A stretch of 64,000 nt of DNA from Molanna angustata (taxonomy: Eukaryota > Arthropoda > Insecta > Trichoptera > Molannidae), in the NCBI GenBank assembly GCA_963576475.1, contig OY754982.1:6786204-6850203 (forward strand), read 5' to 3'. The notes beneath the pieces are model-generated. The model had not been told where the DNA came from, ran no database searches, and saw nothing but the letters and a program-made list of their open reading frames with translations. A program made the translations under genes and the position numbers. The first letter of the stretch is position 1, and each line of letters opens with the position of its first letter. This document shows, one piece after another, positions 12,959 through 22,350 of the stretch.

Positions 12959-14961
12959 AATAATGGTGAAGTGTTGGGTTGTGTCTGGTTGTTAATTATT
13001 TTCTTGTGACTGTTTATGGCTTTGTGGATTTCTAATGTCTCTAAATTATTTTGTTTCAGTCCGTATGTATGCTTATGTAATAATTGTGCGTTTGTATTGT
13101 CAAATGTATGATTTTCTTGTATTAGGTGGTTTGCATATTCTGAGAAACCGTGTCCATTTAGACAGCGTTTATGTTCTTTGACTCTAGTTTCAATTGTCCG
13201 TCCTGTTCTCCCTATGTAAATACTATCACAGTCCCCACATTGCAATTCATAAATTCCACTTTGTTTCAGATTACTTGTTTTTTCTGTGTTGTTTTTCAGT
13301 ATAAGTCCTATATTGTTGTCTGTATACAAGGCTGGTTTTATGTTTAAAGGAAGATGTCTCGTTATATCATGTGTAATTTTATTAAGATATATTATTTTTC
13401 TCCAATTTGTGCCAGTCTCTCGTGGTTTTGGTTTGTATATGTATTTATGAATGATGTTTGTACGTGTTTTTCTGTTTAATATTTTATGAACTATATCTTT
13501 CTTGTAACCATTATTAAGAGCTATAGTTTCTATTGTTTGTAACTCCTTGTTATAGTCTGTCTTATTTAACGGTACCTTGAGTAATCTAGTGATCATTGAA
13601 TGAAAGGCTGCCATTTTGTGTGTGATTGGGTGTTGTGAAGTATTATGAATGATATTGTCAGTGTATGTTGGTTTTCTAAATATGTTAAACGTAAAGGTAT
13701 TATTTGTTATTTTTATGGTCAGATCTAGGAAATTTAGAGTTCTGTCTTTTTCCGTTTCCATTGTGAATTTGATTTTATTATGTAGTGTATTAAGGTGTGT
13801 GAGAAATTTTTGTAGTTGTCGGTCCGTACCCGTCCATATGCAGAAAATGTCATCAACATATCTATACCACAACAATACATTTTTTATATATTCCTTATTT
13901 TTAGTGTTATCAAATAAGTTATTTTCAAAATTATTCATGAAGATGTCTGCTATTAGTGGACTGGTTGGTTGTCCCATTGCCAAACCGTCCTTTTGTGTAT
14001 ATATTTTTCCATTATAAACAAAATAGTTTTGTTCCATACAAACACTAAATAATTTTTGTAATTCGTTTGCCAAGTTTCCATCATTCAAATTTTCTGTTAA
14101 ATTTTTAATAATATTTTTACTTTCCGTGATAGGAACATTGGTGAACAAATTACTCACATCAAACGAAACTAATTTAGCGTTGTCCGGGACCTTTATGTTT
14201 TTTATCTTATCAATTAGATCAATAGAATTTTTAACTGTGAATTTGGGTACAAATATATTAAGGTTATTAAAAATGGACACTAACATTTTACCTAATTTGT
14301 ATGTTGGGGAATTACATGAACTAACTACAGGTCTAATTGTTATTGGGTTTTTATGTAATTTTATTAGTCCTTGGAATTTTGGCACTGACGGATTCATAAA
14401 CACTAATTGTTTTTTAATGGTTTTGTCAAACAGATTACTGCAGGAGTTTATGATCTCTTTCACTTTTTTGTTGAACTTGTTTGTTGGATCCTTGAGAATA
14501 TGTTCAAATATGTTATTTTTTAGAAAGTCTTTAATTTTGTTGTCGTATTCATTAGTCGGGATGATGACGATCGAATTCCCTTTGTCTGCACGGGTGAATG
14601 TTAAATTATTGTCTTTAAGTTTTTGTTTGATGTTTTTTAGCACTTTAATTTCTTTTAACTGCCAGATATTAATTTTACATTTGCTAAAAAAAATTTTTAT
14701 CTTGTCCGCACAATTATATTTGAAAGTTAGATTTTCTCTGTATGTAGCGGTCTCCAGGTCAACAGCTAGCACTTCCAGGGATTTTTCGACTTTGTACTTT
14801 GGAAGGTTGTATTTCATACCCTTCGATAAAAGATTGTTTTCTTCTTTATTGAATGTGAAATTTGATAAATTCACTACCCGATCCATGTTCCCGTTAGGGC
14901 AACGCCCACTTCCCCCCTTACCCCCACCTCCCGCTATACCTATGACACAGCCACACACCAC
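12868..14961 (-). CDS. Penelope-like reverse transcriptase with GIY-YIG endonuclease
   Basis: Single uninterrupted 697-codon ORF for a Penelope-family retroelement protein, which copies RNA into DNA and nicks the target. In order: a basic N-terminal region; RT motifs LTFTRADKGNSIVI, LIKLHKNPITIRPVVS, LVSFDVSNLFTNVP, DGLAMGQPTSPL; catalytic RYVDD near residue 366; KFTMETEKDRTLNFLDL; and a C-terminal GIY-YIG domain with GIYELQCGDCDSIYIGRTGR at about 567-586, the catalytic-type Arg and the downstream His and Glu. The Cys pair before YIG is usual in animal Penelope proteins. The first 25 codons lie in the inverted repeat and are Gly-rich; Met26 (14,886) is a plausible true start. The last ~35 residues (PLPPLPPPP) are also encoded by the repeat. 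No frameshift seen. Confidence 0.93.
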   Translation of the reverse strand: MVCGCVIGIAGGGGKGGSGRCPNGNMDRVVNLSNFTFNKEENNLLSKGMKYNLPKYKVEKSLEVLAVDLETATYRENLTFKYNCADKIKIFFSKCKINIWQLKEIKVLKNIKQKLKDNNLTFTRADKGNSIVIIPTNEYDNKIKDFLKNNIFEHILKDPTNKFNKKVKEIINSCSNLFDKTIKKQLVFMNPSVPKFQGLIKLHKNPITIRPVVSSCNSPTYKLGKMLVSIFNNLNIFVPKFTVKNSIDLIDKIKNIKVPDNAKLVSFDVSNLFTNVPITESKNIIKNLTENLNDGNLANELQKLFSVCMEQNYFVYNGKIYTQKDGLAMGQPTSPLIADIFMNNFENNLFDNTKNKEYIKNVLLWYRYVDDIFCIWTGTDRQLQKFLTHLNTLHNKIKFTMETEKDRTLNFLDLTIKITNNTFTFNIFRKPTYTDNIIHNTSQHPITHKMAAFHSMITRLLKVPLNKTDYNKELQTIETIALNNGYKKDIVHKILNRKTRTNIIHKYIYKPKPRETGTNWRKIIYLNKITHDITRHLPLNIKPALYTDNNIGLILKNNTEKTSNLKQSGIYELQCGDCDSIYIGRTGRTIETRVKEHKRCLNGHGFSEYANHLIQENHTFDNTNAQLLHKHTYGLKQNNLETLEIHKAINSHKKIINNQTQPNTSPLLSMFPLGQRPLPPLPPPPAIPMTQPHTTPN

Positions 14962-15086
14962 ACCAAATTAGTTTTTAGTTTAAACCCACCTGAAGAAGAG
15001 AACGGTAGTTCTTGAAACTAGTTGTGGAATAAAAATAAATAAGTGGAAATAAACAAAGTTATATTGTTATTTTAATAATTTATTAA
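14881..15086. repeat. Penelope-like element right inverted repeat
   Basis: Partner of 12,754-12,958. On the coding strand it is the 5' end and encodes the Gly-rich start of the ORF. Confidence 0.92.
14986..15027 (+). ncRNA. Hammerhead-ribozyme-like motif, right arm
   Basis: Same motif as 12,812-12,853, here on the plus strand because the arms are inverted. Core CTGAAGA at 14,990-14,996, GAAAC at 15,014-15,018, stem I CCAC (14,986-14,989) with GTGG (15,024-15,027). Confidence 0.55.
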
Positions 15087-15095
15087 TATAAAACT
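15084..15095. repeat. Right target-site duplication of Penelope-like element
   Basis: TAATATAAAACT, matching 12,703-12,714. Confidence 0.6.
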
Positions 15096-15780
15096 GGTCA
15101 GCCAATTACAAGTGGCCACATGCTGCATTAAAAATTGGCATACAAATCTATAAGAAAATAAATATATCTTATATGCAATTTATATAAAAAATGAACAGAT
15201 ACAATAGGAATTAAGATCACAAAAAGATAAATAGTGAAAGATGTTAACAAGAGAAAACAAAATGATAAACATTACTATAAAAGATACTATTAAGCACAAA
15301 CAGATAAAAAAGAGAAACATTATAGGTACCTAGAAAAAAATTATAACAAAAAGCTAGTTTAATACCTTAATTTATTAGTGAGGAAAGTTTTCTGATGAGG
15401 AAATTGTGAGGATATGGACACGGTTTAGGATAGGATGGAGATATTTATTAAAAAAAGATGAGAACATTTTTAAAACTGAACATCATCCCGTTTATTGGAT
15501 TAACTTTTTCCATCGTCACTTGAAATATATCTGTAAAATGACAAGCGAACAGCATTTGCTGATAATTCAATTATGTAAAACGATGTTTTCAACACCAGAC
15601 TGATGAAATTCTATTCTATGTTTGTAGGTATGTAGATTTAGTTCAGAGGTTGGCAAATTCATTATAGGCAACGGACTCAAATATCAAAAGAAGATATCGA
15701 AACTTTTTTTGTGGACCATTTTGTTTTAACTCAAATCAAATAGGAAGGTCATAAGTTTATAGCAGTTGACTATAAAGTAT
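15096..15780. other. No recognisable gene
   Basis: AT-rich. A CAGAGGTTGGCAAA sequence at about 15,642 resembles hAT transposon termini, but I could not find a partner end. Confidence 0.5.
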
Positions 15781-15781
15781 G

Positions 15782-16618
15782 TTTATTTATTTATTTATTT
15801 AAGATTTGGTACACGGTTAACATACAATATACATAAACATAATATCAATTATAATAAATCAACCGTACACACAAAAATCCCACAAGGCATAGCCTGTCTG
15901 TGGGTATACCAATTAAAAATATTCAAAATTATTTCGTTAGTAACATTAGTTATTTATTAAAATAAAATATAGCAAATTGCTTAGGCGGGAAACAAGTGCA
16001 AAAAATATAAAGTATACAAATTATATATGAAAAATATACATACACATATTTATATACGAAACATCAATAAGTTTACATGAATCAGCAGACTGACAGCGGT
16101 GCTACCAAATATTATACCCGCAGTCGATAGTAACAATACTTGGCAAGTACAAAGGATATGCATGTCGCAGTCAATCTACACTTTCTAGTTAAAATTGAGA
16201 ATTTCCAATAATTATTAAAAAAAAAATAATAATAATATAAAAAAATCATTGAACTTTTACACAAGAGCAGAATATTGAGAAAAAGAAAGACATAAGTGCA
16301 CCAAATTGAAAACTCAACAAGTAAGAAACAAATAAATACAAATTATAATAAGGAGCAGTAGATTAATATTAATAAATTCAGAATAAATTTTTAATAGAGT
16401 TGTAACACCAACAAGTAAAATATGTAGTAGAAAAAAAATACTTATATAAAAATAAAAGAAAAATAATAGAAGCAGGGTCAGGAGACAAGAACCAAAAAGT
16501 ATGATTCATTTATCAACTCAGAGAATACAAGCAGTCAACAATCACAATTTAATTTGAAAGATAAATGAATTAATTAACAAACAAACAAAAATAAAAAATC
16601 GAGTAATAAAAATCAAAA
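15782..16618 (-). other. 3' region of a split LINE, with (AAAT)n tail
   Basis: Continues on the minus strand from the RT stop at 16,619. It ends in an (AAAT)n-type tail at 15,782-15,803 and has a stem-loop about 75 bp before the end (15,879-15,904). A second copy of the stem-loop follows a related RT tail at 48,355, supporting that this is one element's 3' untranslated region. At about 815 bp it is long, so another insertion inside it is possible. Confidence 0.6.
15879..15904 (-). ncRNA. LINE 3' stem-loop CCCACA...TGTGGG
   Basis: The minus strand folds as CCCACA-GAC-AGGC-TAT-GCCT-TGTGGG. Stem-loops at this position are commonly recognised by LINE reverse transcriptases. Related hairpins with different stem sequences are at 42,390, 46,006, 48,077 and 50,514. 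Confidence 0.65.
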
Positions 16619-16905
16619 TCACAACAAATACTCTTGCACATTACATTGGTCTGTGAGTAGCCAAGATTTTATATGTCTGATAAAAGTTTTATGATTCTTG
16701 ATTGTCTTTAAAGAGTTGGATAATTTATTAAATGTTCTAGGTGCAACAAATACAGCGTGTCTTTGTGTCCTTCTCCTTTTATAATTAGGGACCTTGTACA
16801 TATTATTTAATCGCTGGCTCACTCTGTTTTGTGTGTTTAGATTGAATAAATGAGGCCTCTTATGGATAAATTTAAGACATTGGAGTATGTAGAGTTTTCT
16901 CAGAT
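16619..16905 (-). pseudogene. Split LINE RT, C-terminal part
   Basis: The last ~95 codons of a Jockey-group RT protein: begins RKLYILQCLKF, then SQRLNNMYKVPNYKRR and HIKSWLL before a stop. It is the missing continuation of the RT fragment at 27,535-28,094. The Ty3 element between them carries 4-bp AGAT flanks (16,902-16,905 and 27,535-27,538), and with the insert and one AGAT discounted the reading frames are in phase across the site. Confidence 0.85.
16902..16905. repeat. AGAT target-site duplication, left
   Basis: AGAT here and at 27,535-27,538 flanks the two LTRs. The LTR adjoining it on this side begins TTTGGGG on the plus strand. Confidence 0.75.
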
Positions 16906-17099
16906 TTTGGGGTTGAAGGTATTTGTAGTATGTAGAGCTTGCTAAAGTGCCAGAGTGGTCACTTGGTTAGAAGCGATTGCATACCAGCCGGAGCTGATAT
17001 ACACGCCTGTAATTGAGGTGGTAAGGTCGGTCAGTTGGACGTGTAGGTATTACCTGTTTGTCCGCCTTTAGCTACATACAACCCAAACGATATCTCACC

Positions 17100-17165
17100 C
17101 GCTTGGTTCGAACCTGGAGGCCGTCTGTTCGGAGAGTCCCGACAGCTGAGCCACAGATTGATCGA
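17100..17165 (-). other. tRNA-like sequence inside the LTR
   Basis: The minus strand reads GTGGCTCAGCTGTCGG (A-box-like) then CAGGTTCGAACC (B-box-like) about 40 bp later. It is repeated in the other LTR. This may be a captured SINE head or an internal Pol III-like signal; chance is possible. Confidence 0.4.
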
Positions 17166-17468
17166 CCAAGCAACTGCGATATCGTATACAATAGATTAAA
17201 TATTATTATTAAATATTACTCAGGTAGAAATGGTTGACAGATTGAAAGATGTAACAGGAAATTAAACTTACTCTTTTATTGATCAAGTTGATGCTTACAA
17301 TTGGTGCTTATTAATATTACTTGGTACAGAAAATGTTGAATTATTATTTAATGATTATAAATGTAAATTTGGAACGCGGACGATTTGAACGACGACGAGC
17401 GGTCGGGCAGCGTGATGCCTAGCCTCGAGATCTGGATAAGCGGAATGCCTGGGAGCTCTGTGTTACTC

Positions 17469-17476
17469 CTTATATA
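17469..17476 (-). promoter_or_regulatory. LTR TATA box
   Basis: TATATAAG on the minus strand, about 90 bp into the LTR, at the place expected for a U3/R promoter. It is identical in the 5' LTR at 27,441-27,448. Confidence 0.6.
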
Positions 17477-17737
17477 GGGGTCGCGCTGTGGATACGGCGC
17501 AGGGCAAGATGGCGCCTGCCGACGTAACTCAGCTTCGCGGCGCAATCGGAGGTTGCGCCACAGACCCCGCTGGCAGTCTCTTAGACGAAACACGACCCCT
17601 CCTCGAAGTTCAAAGTCCTTACATTGCGTTCTGTGAAAGAAAAAAAAAATTTTAAAGCATTTGATTTGTTTTGTTATTTTGTATAGGGTTTTCTTTTAAA
17701 CCGCTATGTACATGTTATGTAATAAATTTCTTTATGA

Positions 17738-17942
17738 AAAGTAGTCTTTTCTAATACACAGTAATGTAATTATGTAAATACAACTTAATCTATACATATA
17801 TAAAGTTAATCATATTATAAGTATAAATTTGTTTTAGTATAAAGTAGTCTTTTCTAATACACAGTAATGTAATTATTTAAATACAACTTAATCTATACAT
17901 ATATAAAGTTAATCATATTATAAGTATAAATTTGTTTTAGTA
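17738..17942. repeat. 103-bp tandem duplication
   Basis: AAAGTAGTCTTTTCTAATAC starts at 17,738 and again at 17,841. The copies differ by single bases. It lies in the Ty3 3' untranslated region between integrase and the 3' LTR. Confidence 0.93.
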
Positions 17943-17966
17943 CATTTGTATGAAGTTACTTATCTT

Positions 17967-19825
17967 TTAAAAATATCTGACGCTGGTAAATCGTTGTGGG
18001 AAGTAGACCTTTCTTCCTGCTCTTGTTGTGGTGTGTGGTTGCTCTGATACTGGGCTGGATGAAGGAGTGTCGTCCTGTGTGTGCTGGCTGGACATCCTTA
18101 TGTGTTCCTCGGTGGTATCCGGTTGATGCTCGGTGTTGTCTTCATAGTGTTCCATTCCTTCATTTATGTTGAAGGCTGGTTTCAGGCGATCTAAAGATAC
18201 TTTTTTTTCTTTTCCGTTGATTATGATAATGGCTGTTTTATCGTCTCTGTCTCGTACCAGGTATGGTCCGTCGTAGGGCTTCTGAAGTGGGCGTTTTACG
18301 GCGTCATGTCTGAGAAAGACGTATTTACTGTTTTTAAGTTGCTTGTGTACAAAAGTCTGTCTGGTACAATGTCTGCTGATTGGTATAGGTCGCATTTTTG
18401 ACATTATTTCTTCTAGTTTTTGTCCATACGTGTCTGGTTCTTCCGGTGTGGTTTCTTCGAAGAAATCCCCCGGGAGTCTTAAAGTAGCTCCATATGTCAT
18501 TTCTGCGGGTGTGTGATTTGAACCTTCTTTGGTTACGGATCGTAGCCCCAGGAGTATCAGCGGTAGTGATGACGTCCATGAGGTATTGTCGACTGCCATA
18601 ATGGAGCTTTTTAATGTGCGATGCCATCTCTCTATCATTCCGTTGCATTGTGGGTGATAGGCTGTGGTTCGATGGTGTGTGATCCCCATTTTTCTTGTTA
18701 GGCCGTTAAATAAGGCACTTTCAAACTGCCGGCCCTGGTCGGTGGTTATCGATGTTGGGACGCCGAATCTAGCTATCCAGTTGTACATTAAGGCGTCTGC
18801 AACTGTTTCGGCGGATATGTTTTTAAGTGGGATTGCTTCGGGCCATCTCGTATATCTGTCTATTATGGTGAGTAGGTATGTATATTCTTTTGAAGGCTGT
18901 AGCGGGCCTACTAAATCCAGGTGAATATTCTTGAATCTTCCGTCGGTATGCTGATAGTCTTTTAACGGTGTTATCGTATGCCTGTGAATTTTTGCTGCTT
19001 GACATTGTATGCAGGCGTCTACGATATTTTTTACGGATTTGTCGATATTTGGCCATACGTATCTATGCTTTATTATTTTGCTTGTTGCCTTTGCTCCGGT
19101 GTGGCTTATCGCGTGTATCGTTTTAATTATGTGGTCTCTCATGTCGGCCGGTACATATGGGCGTAATGCGTTATTAGTAACGTCGCACCATAACGTTTGT
19201 TTGGTGCCGGGTATTATTATTTTTCTTAATTGGAGTGACGATTTTTCTTGTAGGTATTTTAATTCGTTGTCGTTACTTTGTTTTTCTGCCATTTTTTGGT
19301 AATTAATGCTGGTTGTTATTTCTATTTCTTCTATCCGTGATAGTGTGTCTGCGACTGTGTTGTCTTCACCCTTAATATGCCTCAAATCTGTCGTAAATTG
19401 GCTTATGTAATCTAACTGTCTTTCTTGTCGCGGAGAGTTGAGTTTATTTTTCGAAAATGCGAATATTAATGGTTTGTGATCTGTTGTTATTGAAAATTGT
19501 CTTCCTTCTATTTGCGATCGAAAGTACTTTACTGCTTCGTATATAGCGGTAAGTTCCCTATCGTAGGTGCTATACTTTAGTTGCGCGTCGTTAAATTTTT
19601 TTGAAAAAAATGATATTGGTTGCCAGATGTCTTTTTTCTTCTGTTGTAGTGCTGCGCCCATGGCGTTGTTCGATGCGTCGACCATGCTTGTTATTTCAGC
19701 GGATGGGTTTACGTGCACAAGTAGTGCAGCTTGAGCTAAGTCTTTCTTACATTTCTCGAAGGCGTGTAGTAGCTCTTCTGTCCATACTATTTTTCTTTTG
19801 TCGTTCTTTGCGTAGCCTTTTAGTT
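17967..19825 (-). pseudogene. pol: Ty3 pol, RNase H and integrase part (CsRn1-like)
   Basis: Second half of a Ty3-type polyprotein that inserts retrotransposon cDNA. The first Met of the open frame is at 19,718, but the frame is open and homologous-looking back to about 19,825 (GYAKNDKRKIVW, then AFEKCKKDL). Counting from that Met: RNase H with D14, E55, D80 (TDHKPL) and D124; integrase zinc domain H202, H206, C236, C239; catalytic core D268, D327, E363 (ITTDQGRQF, AYHPQCNGMIERWH); and a C-terminal GPY-type segment (DGPYLVRDR). It is internally intact, but it is out of frame with the RT half upstream because about ten codons seem missing at the junction. Confidence 0.9.
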
Positions 19826-21145
19826 TTTAATTGGTAGGAATTTTCTATAGAAATTTAACATTCCCATATATCTTATTAATCCTTTTGCTTCTTTAGGTGG
19901 TTCTAACTGTGTAATGGCTTTTACTTTTTCTGTGAGGGGTTTACTCCCATTTTTGTTAATTTTGTATCCGAGAAATTTTACTTCTTCTACTCCTAGCTGG
20001 CATTTTTCTTGATAAATAATTAGGCCATTCTCAGCGAGTCTCTTGAACAATGTATTCAGATGTTTTTCGTGGTCTTGAAGGTTGTTTGATGCGACCAGAA
20101 TGTCATCTATATATGTGAATACAAATTCTAGATCCCTTGTAATTGTGTGTAGGTATCGTTGGAAGCTCTGGGCGGCGTTTGATAATCCTGGTTGCATTCG
20201 CGTAAATTCGAATAATCCAAATGTGGTTAAAATCGCAGTTTTAGGTATATCTTTTTCTTCCATCTTTACTTGATTATAGGCTCTTGCGAGATCCACTTTG
20301 CTGAATATGGTTTTTCCATGTAACTTGTGCGAAAAGTCTTGCAGTTGTGGTATTGGGTATTTATCGGGCTTTGTTATGGAATTTAAACGCCTGTAGTCTC
20401 CGCACATTCTGTAACTTCCGTCGGTCTTCTTTACCATATGAAGTGGGCTAGACCAGTTGCTTTTCGACGGTCTGCATATGCCTTGTTCTATCATGTATGC
20501 GAATTCTTTTTTAGCTATTTCGAGTTGTATTGGATTGAGTCTTCTTGCTTTTGTGGTTACTGGAGGACCTTTTGTTTGTATATGGTGAGTTACGTCATGT
20601 TTTGGCTCTATTTGTGACATGTGTGCCCTTGTCAGGCACGGGTATTTTCGTATTATTGCTTGAAATTTTGATGTTGCTTGGACTGTAGCGATATTTGTGA
20701 CGCTCGTTTTGTAGATACATCCTCTGCTGGTGATGCCCGTTGTTCTATCAATTAAACTTCTTCTTTTTAAGTCGACTAGAATATCGTAGTTCGTTAGGAA
20801 GTCTGCTCCGATGATTGGTTTGGTTACGTCGGCTATAACAAACTTCCATTTGTGGTTTCTGCGTAAACCGAGGTTCAAGTGTATTATTTTGTGGCCATAT
20901 GTAGGTATTGACGTTCCGTTAGCTGCATATATTGGTGTGATTAATCTGTCCGTAGATATTATCGATTCGTCATTTTTATAATACTTTGGTATTATGCTGA
21001 TTTCGGAGCCTGTGTCTACGAGATATTGCACGCCACTGGCTATGTCTTGTATGAAGAGACGGTGCTTTATATGCGACGGTGTTGTCTCGCACACCTGCCG
21101 CATTATAAGTTTTCCGGCTGATTGAATGTGCACGGCTGTTGGCAT
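19820..21145 (-). pseudogene. pol: Ty3 pol, protease and reverse transcriptase part
   Basis: First half of the Ty3 polyprotein. The aspartic protease active site is VDTGSE (DTG at residues 44-46 from Met at 21,145). RT motifs include the catalytic YIDD near residue 344 and FLGYKINKNG in the thumb. It ends prematurely just after NFYRKFLP at about 19,826, where family members continue into the connection domain; the downstream frame resumes at once in another phase. So pol has a small deletion with frameshift and this copy cannot make the full polyprotein. The start overlaps the gag frame by about 43 nt, consistent with frameshift expression in an intact relative. Confidence 0.9.
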
Positions 21146-21597
21146 CTATGTGCTTCTGTACCGAATTTTTGGTGGTACCTACATACATCTTGTTTTTTCT
21201 GTTTGTTTTCGTTATTATGATTTTGTTGAAATGTATTATATTTATTTTTGAAATTTTGATTTTTATTCGGATGCCGGTAATTATTGTTATTTCTGTAGTC
21301 AAAGCGGTTTCTATTGTATGATCGCGATCTCGAACGATCCCTTTGTTGATTTCTAAAGCATGGGCGTGATTGTCTTTGTTGTAATTCCAATCCTTGTATT
21401 TTTTCTGTTAAATTCTGTATTTGATGTTGCATTCCTAATAAAATGTTTATTGTATTTTGTTCGTTATTTGAGCAGGGGTTGCTTGATGTTGGAGTAGAGT
21501 TTACTGCAAGTACTTCTGTTCTGCAGTTAACCTCCATTATCCGGTCCGCAGTGGTGGCAAGTACCAAGACATTATCCGTTGTTATTGCAGATAACAA
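21103..21597 (-). pseudogene. gag: Ty3 gag, C-terminal nucleocapsid part
   Basis: Remnant of the capsid/nucleocapsid polyprotein. It opens with LVLATTADRIMEV, the end of the capsid region, then a Gln/Arg/Asn-rich basic linker, and a zinc knuckle CRYHQKFGTEAHRCQQPC (about residues 139-156). The spacing CX2HX9CX3C is the unusual CHCC box described for the CsRn1 clade. Upstream, the frame closes within a few codons and most of the capsid-coding sequence that should lie between the primer-binding site and here is absent, so gag is deleted as well as interrupted by the LINE. Confidence 0.85.
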
Positions 21598-21766
21598 CGT
21601 CGTGTTATATTTTCTGTCGTGTTATACAAATGTTAAGTATTATATTATTGAACACATATAATCGTTCTGTTTAATATAGCTACTCATTTTACATTACACA
21701 ATACTTGGTTGTCGCGCAATGGCTACCAGTCAATTACCACAATATAACATATATATATATATATAA
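21598..21766 (-). other. Ty3 internal remnant next to LINE 5' junction
   Basis: Short AT-rich stretch between the gag remnant and the truncated LINE, with an (AT)n run at 21,750-21,765. I see no open frame. Confidence 0.5.
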
Positions 21767-21771
21767 CATAT

Positions 21772-22350
21772 ATTGAATTAACTAACAATCTACTCTGCCT
21801 CAACAATAAATTCAACGAATCTAACACTGATGACTTGAAATCTCATGCTGCTCAATTAACCTTTCGGTTGGATAAGATGGAGCAGCAAGCCAGGCGCAAC
21901 AATGTAGAAATACAAAATGTCCCTCAGAAGCGAGATGAAAATATTGTGTCCATCGTGTGCAAAATTGCCCAGACAATAGGCTGTTCGATTTCTGCAGAAG
22001 ACATTGAAGAGGTTCATCGCGTGGCCCACGGAGACACGAAGGAAAACCGCCCTAAGAACATCATACTCCGGCTCTACTCCAAATCGAAGCGTGATGAACT
22101 ACTGACTGCAGCCAAGAAACGTCGAAACTTGACTACAGAAGACATTGGTTCCGCAGGGACACAACAAAGAATATACTTGTCAGAGCACTTGACGCTCAAA
22201 AACAAATTACTATACAAGAACGCCCGACAAACGGCTTACAATAAGCGGTACAAATTTGTATGGATCAAGAATTTTAATATATATGCTAGAAAAGACGAAA
22301 CTTCTCATGTACTATGTCTAAAAAACGAATTATATTTGACAAAAATGTAA
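21772..22350 (+). CDS. LINE ORF1, FP25-like nucleic-acid-binding protein, 5'-truncated
   Basis: Partial ORF1; the frame is open from the truncation point near 21,772 to the stop at 22,348-22,350 with no Met near the start. The N-terminal visible part is a Leu/Asn-rich likely coiled coil (LTFRLDKMEQQARRNN). It is followed by VEIQNVPQKRDENIVSIVCK and EEVHRVAHGDTKENRPKNI, a pattern shared by CR1-type insect LINE ORF1 proteins and the baculovirus FP25 family. ORF1 proteins bind LINE RNA and help form the retrotransposition particle. This is a LINE protein, not a virus gene, judging by position directly upstream of an endonuclease/RT ORF. Confidence 0.75.
   Translation: MELTNNLLCLNNKFNESNTDDLKSHAAQLTFRLDKMEQQARRNNVEIQNVPQKRDENIVSIVCKIAQTIGCSISAEDIEEVHRVAHGDTKENRPKNIILRLYSKSKRDELLTAAKKRRNLTTEDIGSAGTQQRIYLSEHLTLKNKLLYKNARQTAYNKRYKFVWIKNFNIYARKDETSHVLCLKNELYLTKM

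Larger units (their letters stand above)
12715..15083 (-). mobile_element. Penelope-like element with inverted terminal repeats
   Basis: About 2.4-kb retroelement coding on the minus strand. Inverted repeats 12,754-12,958 and 14,881-15,086 (about 205 bp, near-perfect) enclose one large ORF and also encode its first and last codons. About 40 bp of extra sequence lies between the left target duplication and the left arm, recalling the short one-sided extensions known for Penelope elements. It has inserted into older LINE-like AT-rich sequence. Intact ORF and near-identical arms suggest recent activity. Confidence 0.88.
16906..17562 (-). repeat. 3' LTR of the Ty3 element, 657 bp
   Basis: Matches 26,878-27,534 without gaps at an offset of 9,972. 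I see four substitutions. On the minus strand it starts TGTGGCGCAACC and carries a TATATAAG box. It also includes a tRNA-like stretch at 17,100-17,165. High identity of the two LTRs implies a young insertion. Confidence 0.93.

Noticed and set aside
13649..14971. Plus-strand frames of 122 and 281 codons
   Set aside because: Antisense shadows of the Penelope-like ORF.
15642..15780. hAT transposon
   Set aside because: Only one terminus-like CAGAGGTTGGCAAA; no partner end or 8-bp duplication.
21772..22350. Baculovirus FP25 gene integrated in the genome
   Set aside because: It sits in frame order directly before a LINE ORF2; FP25-like ORF1 is a known feature of CR1-type LINEs.
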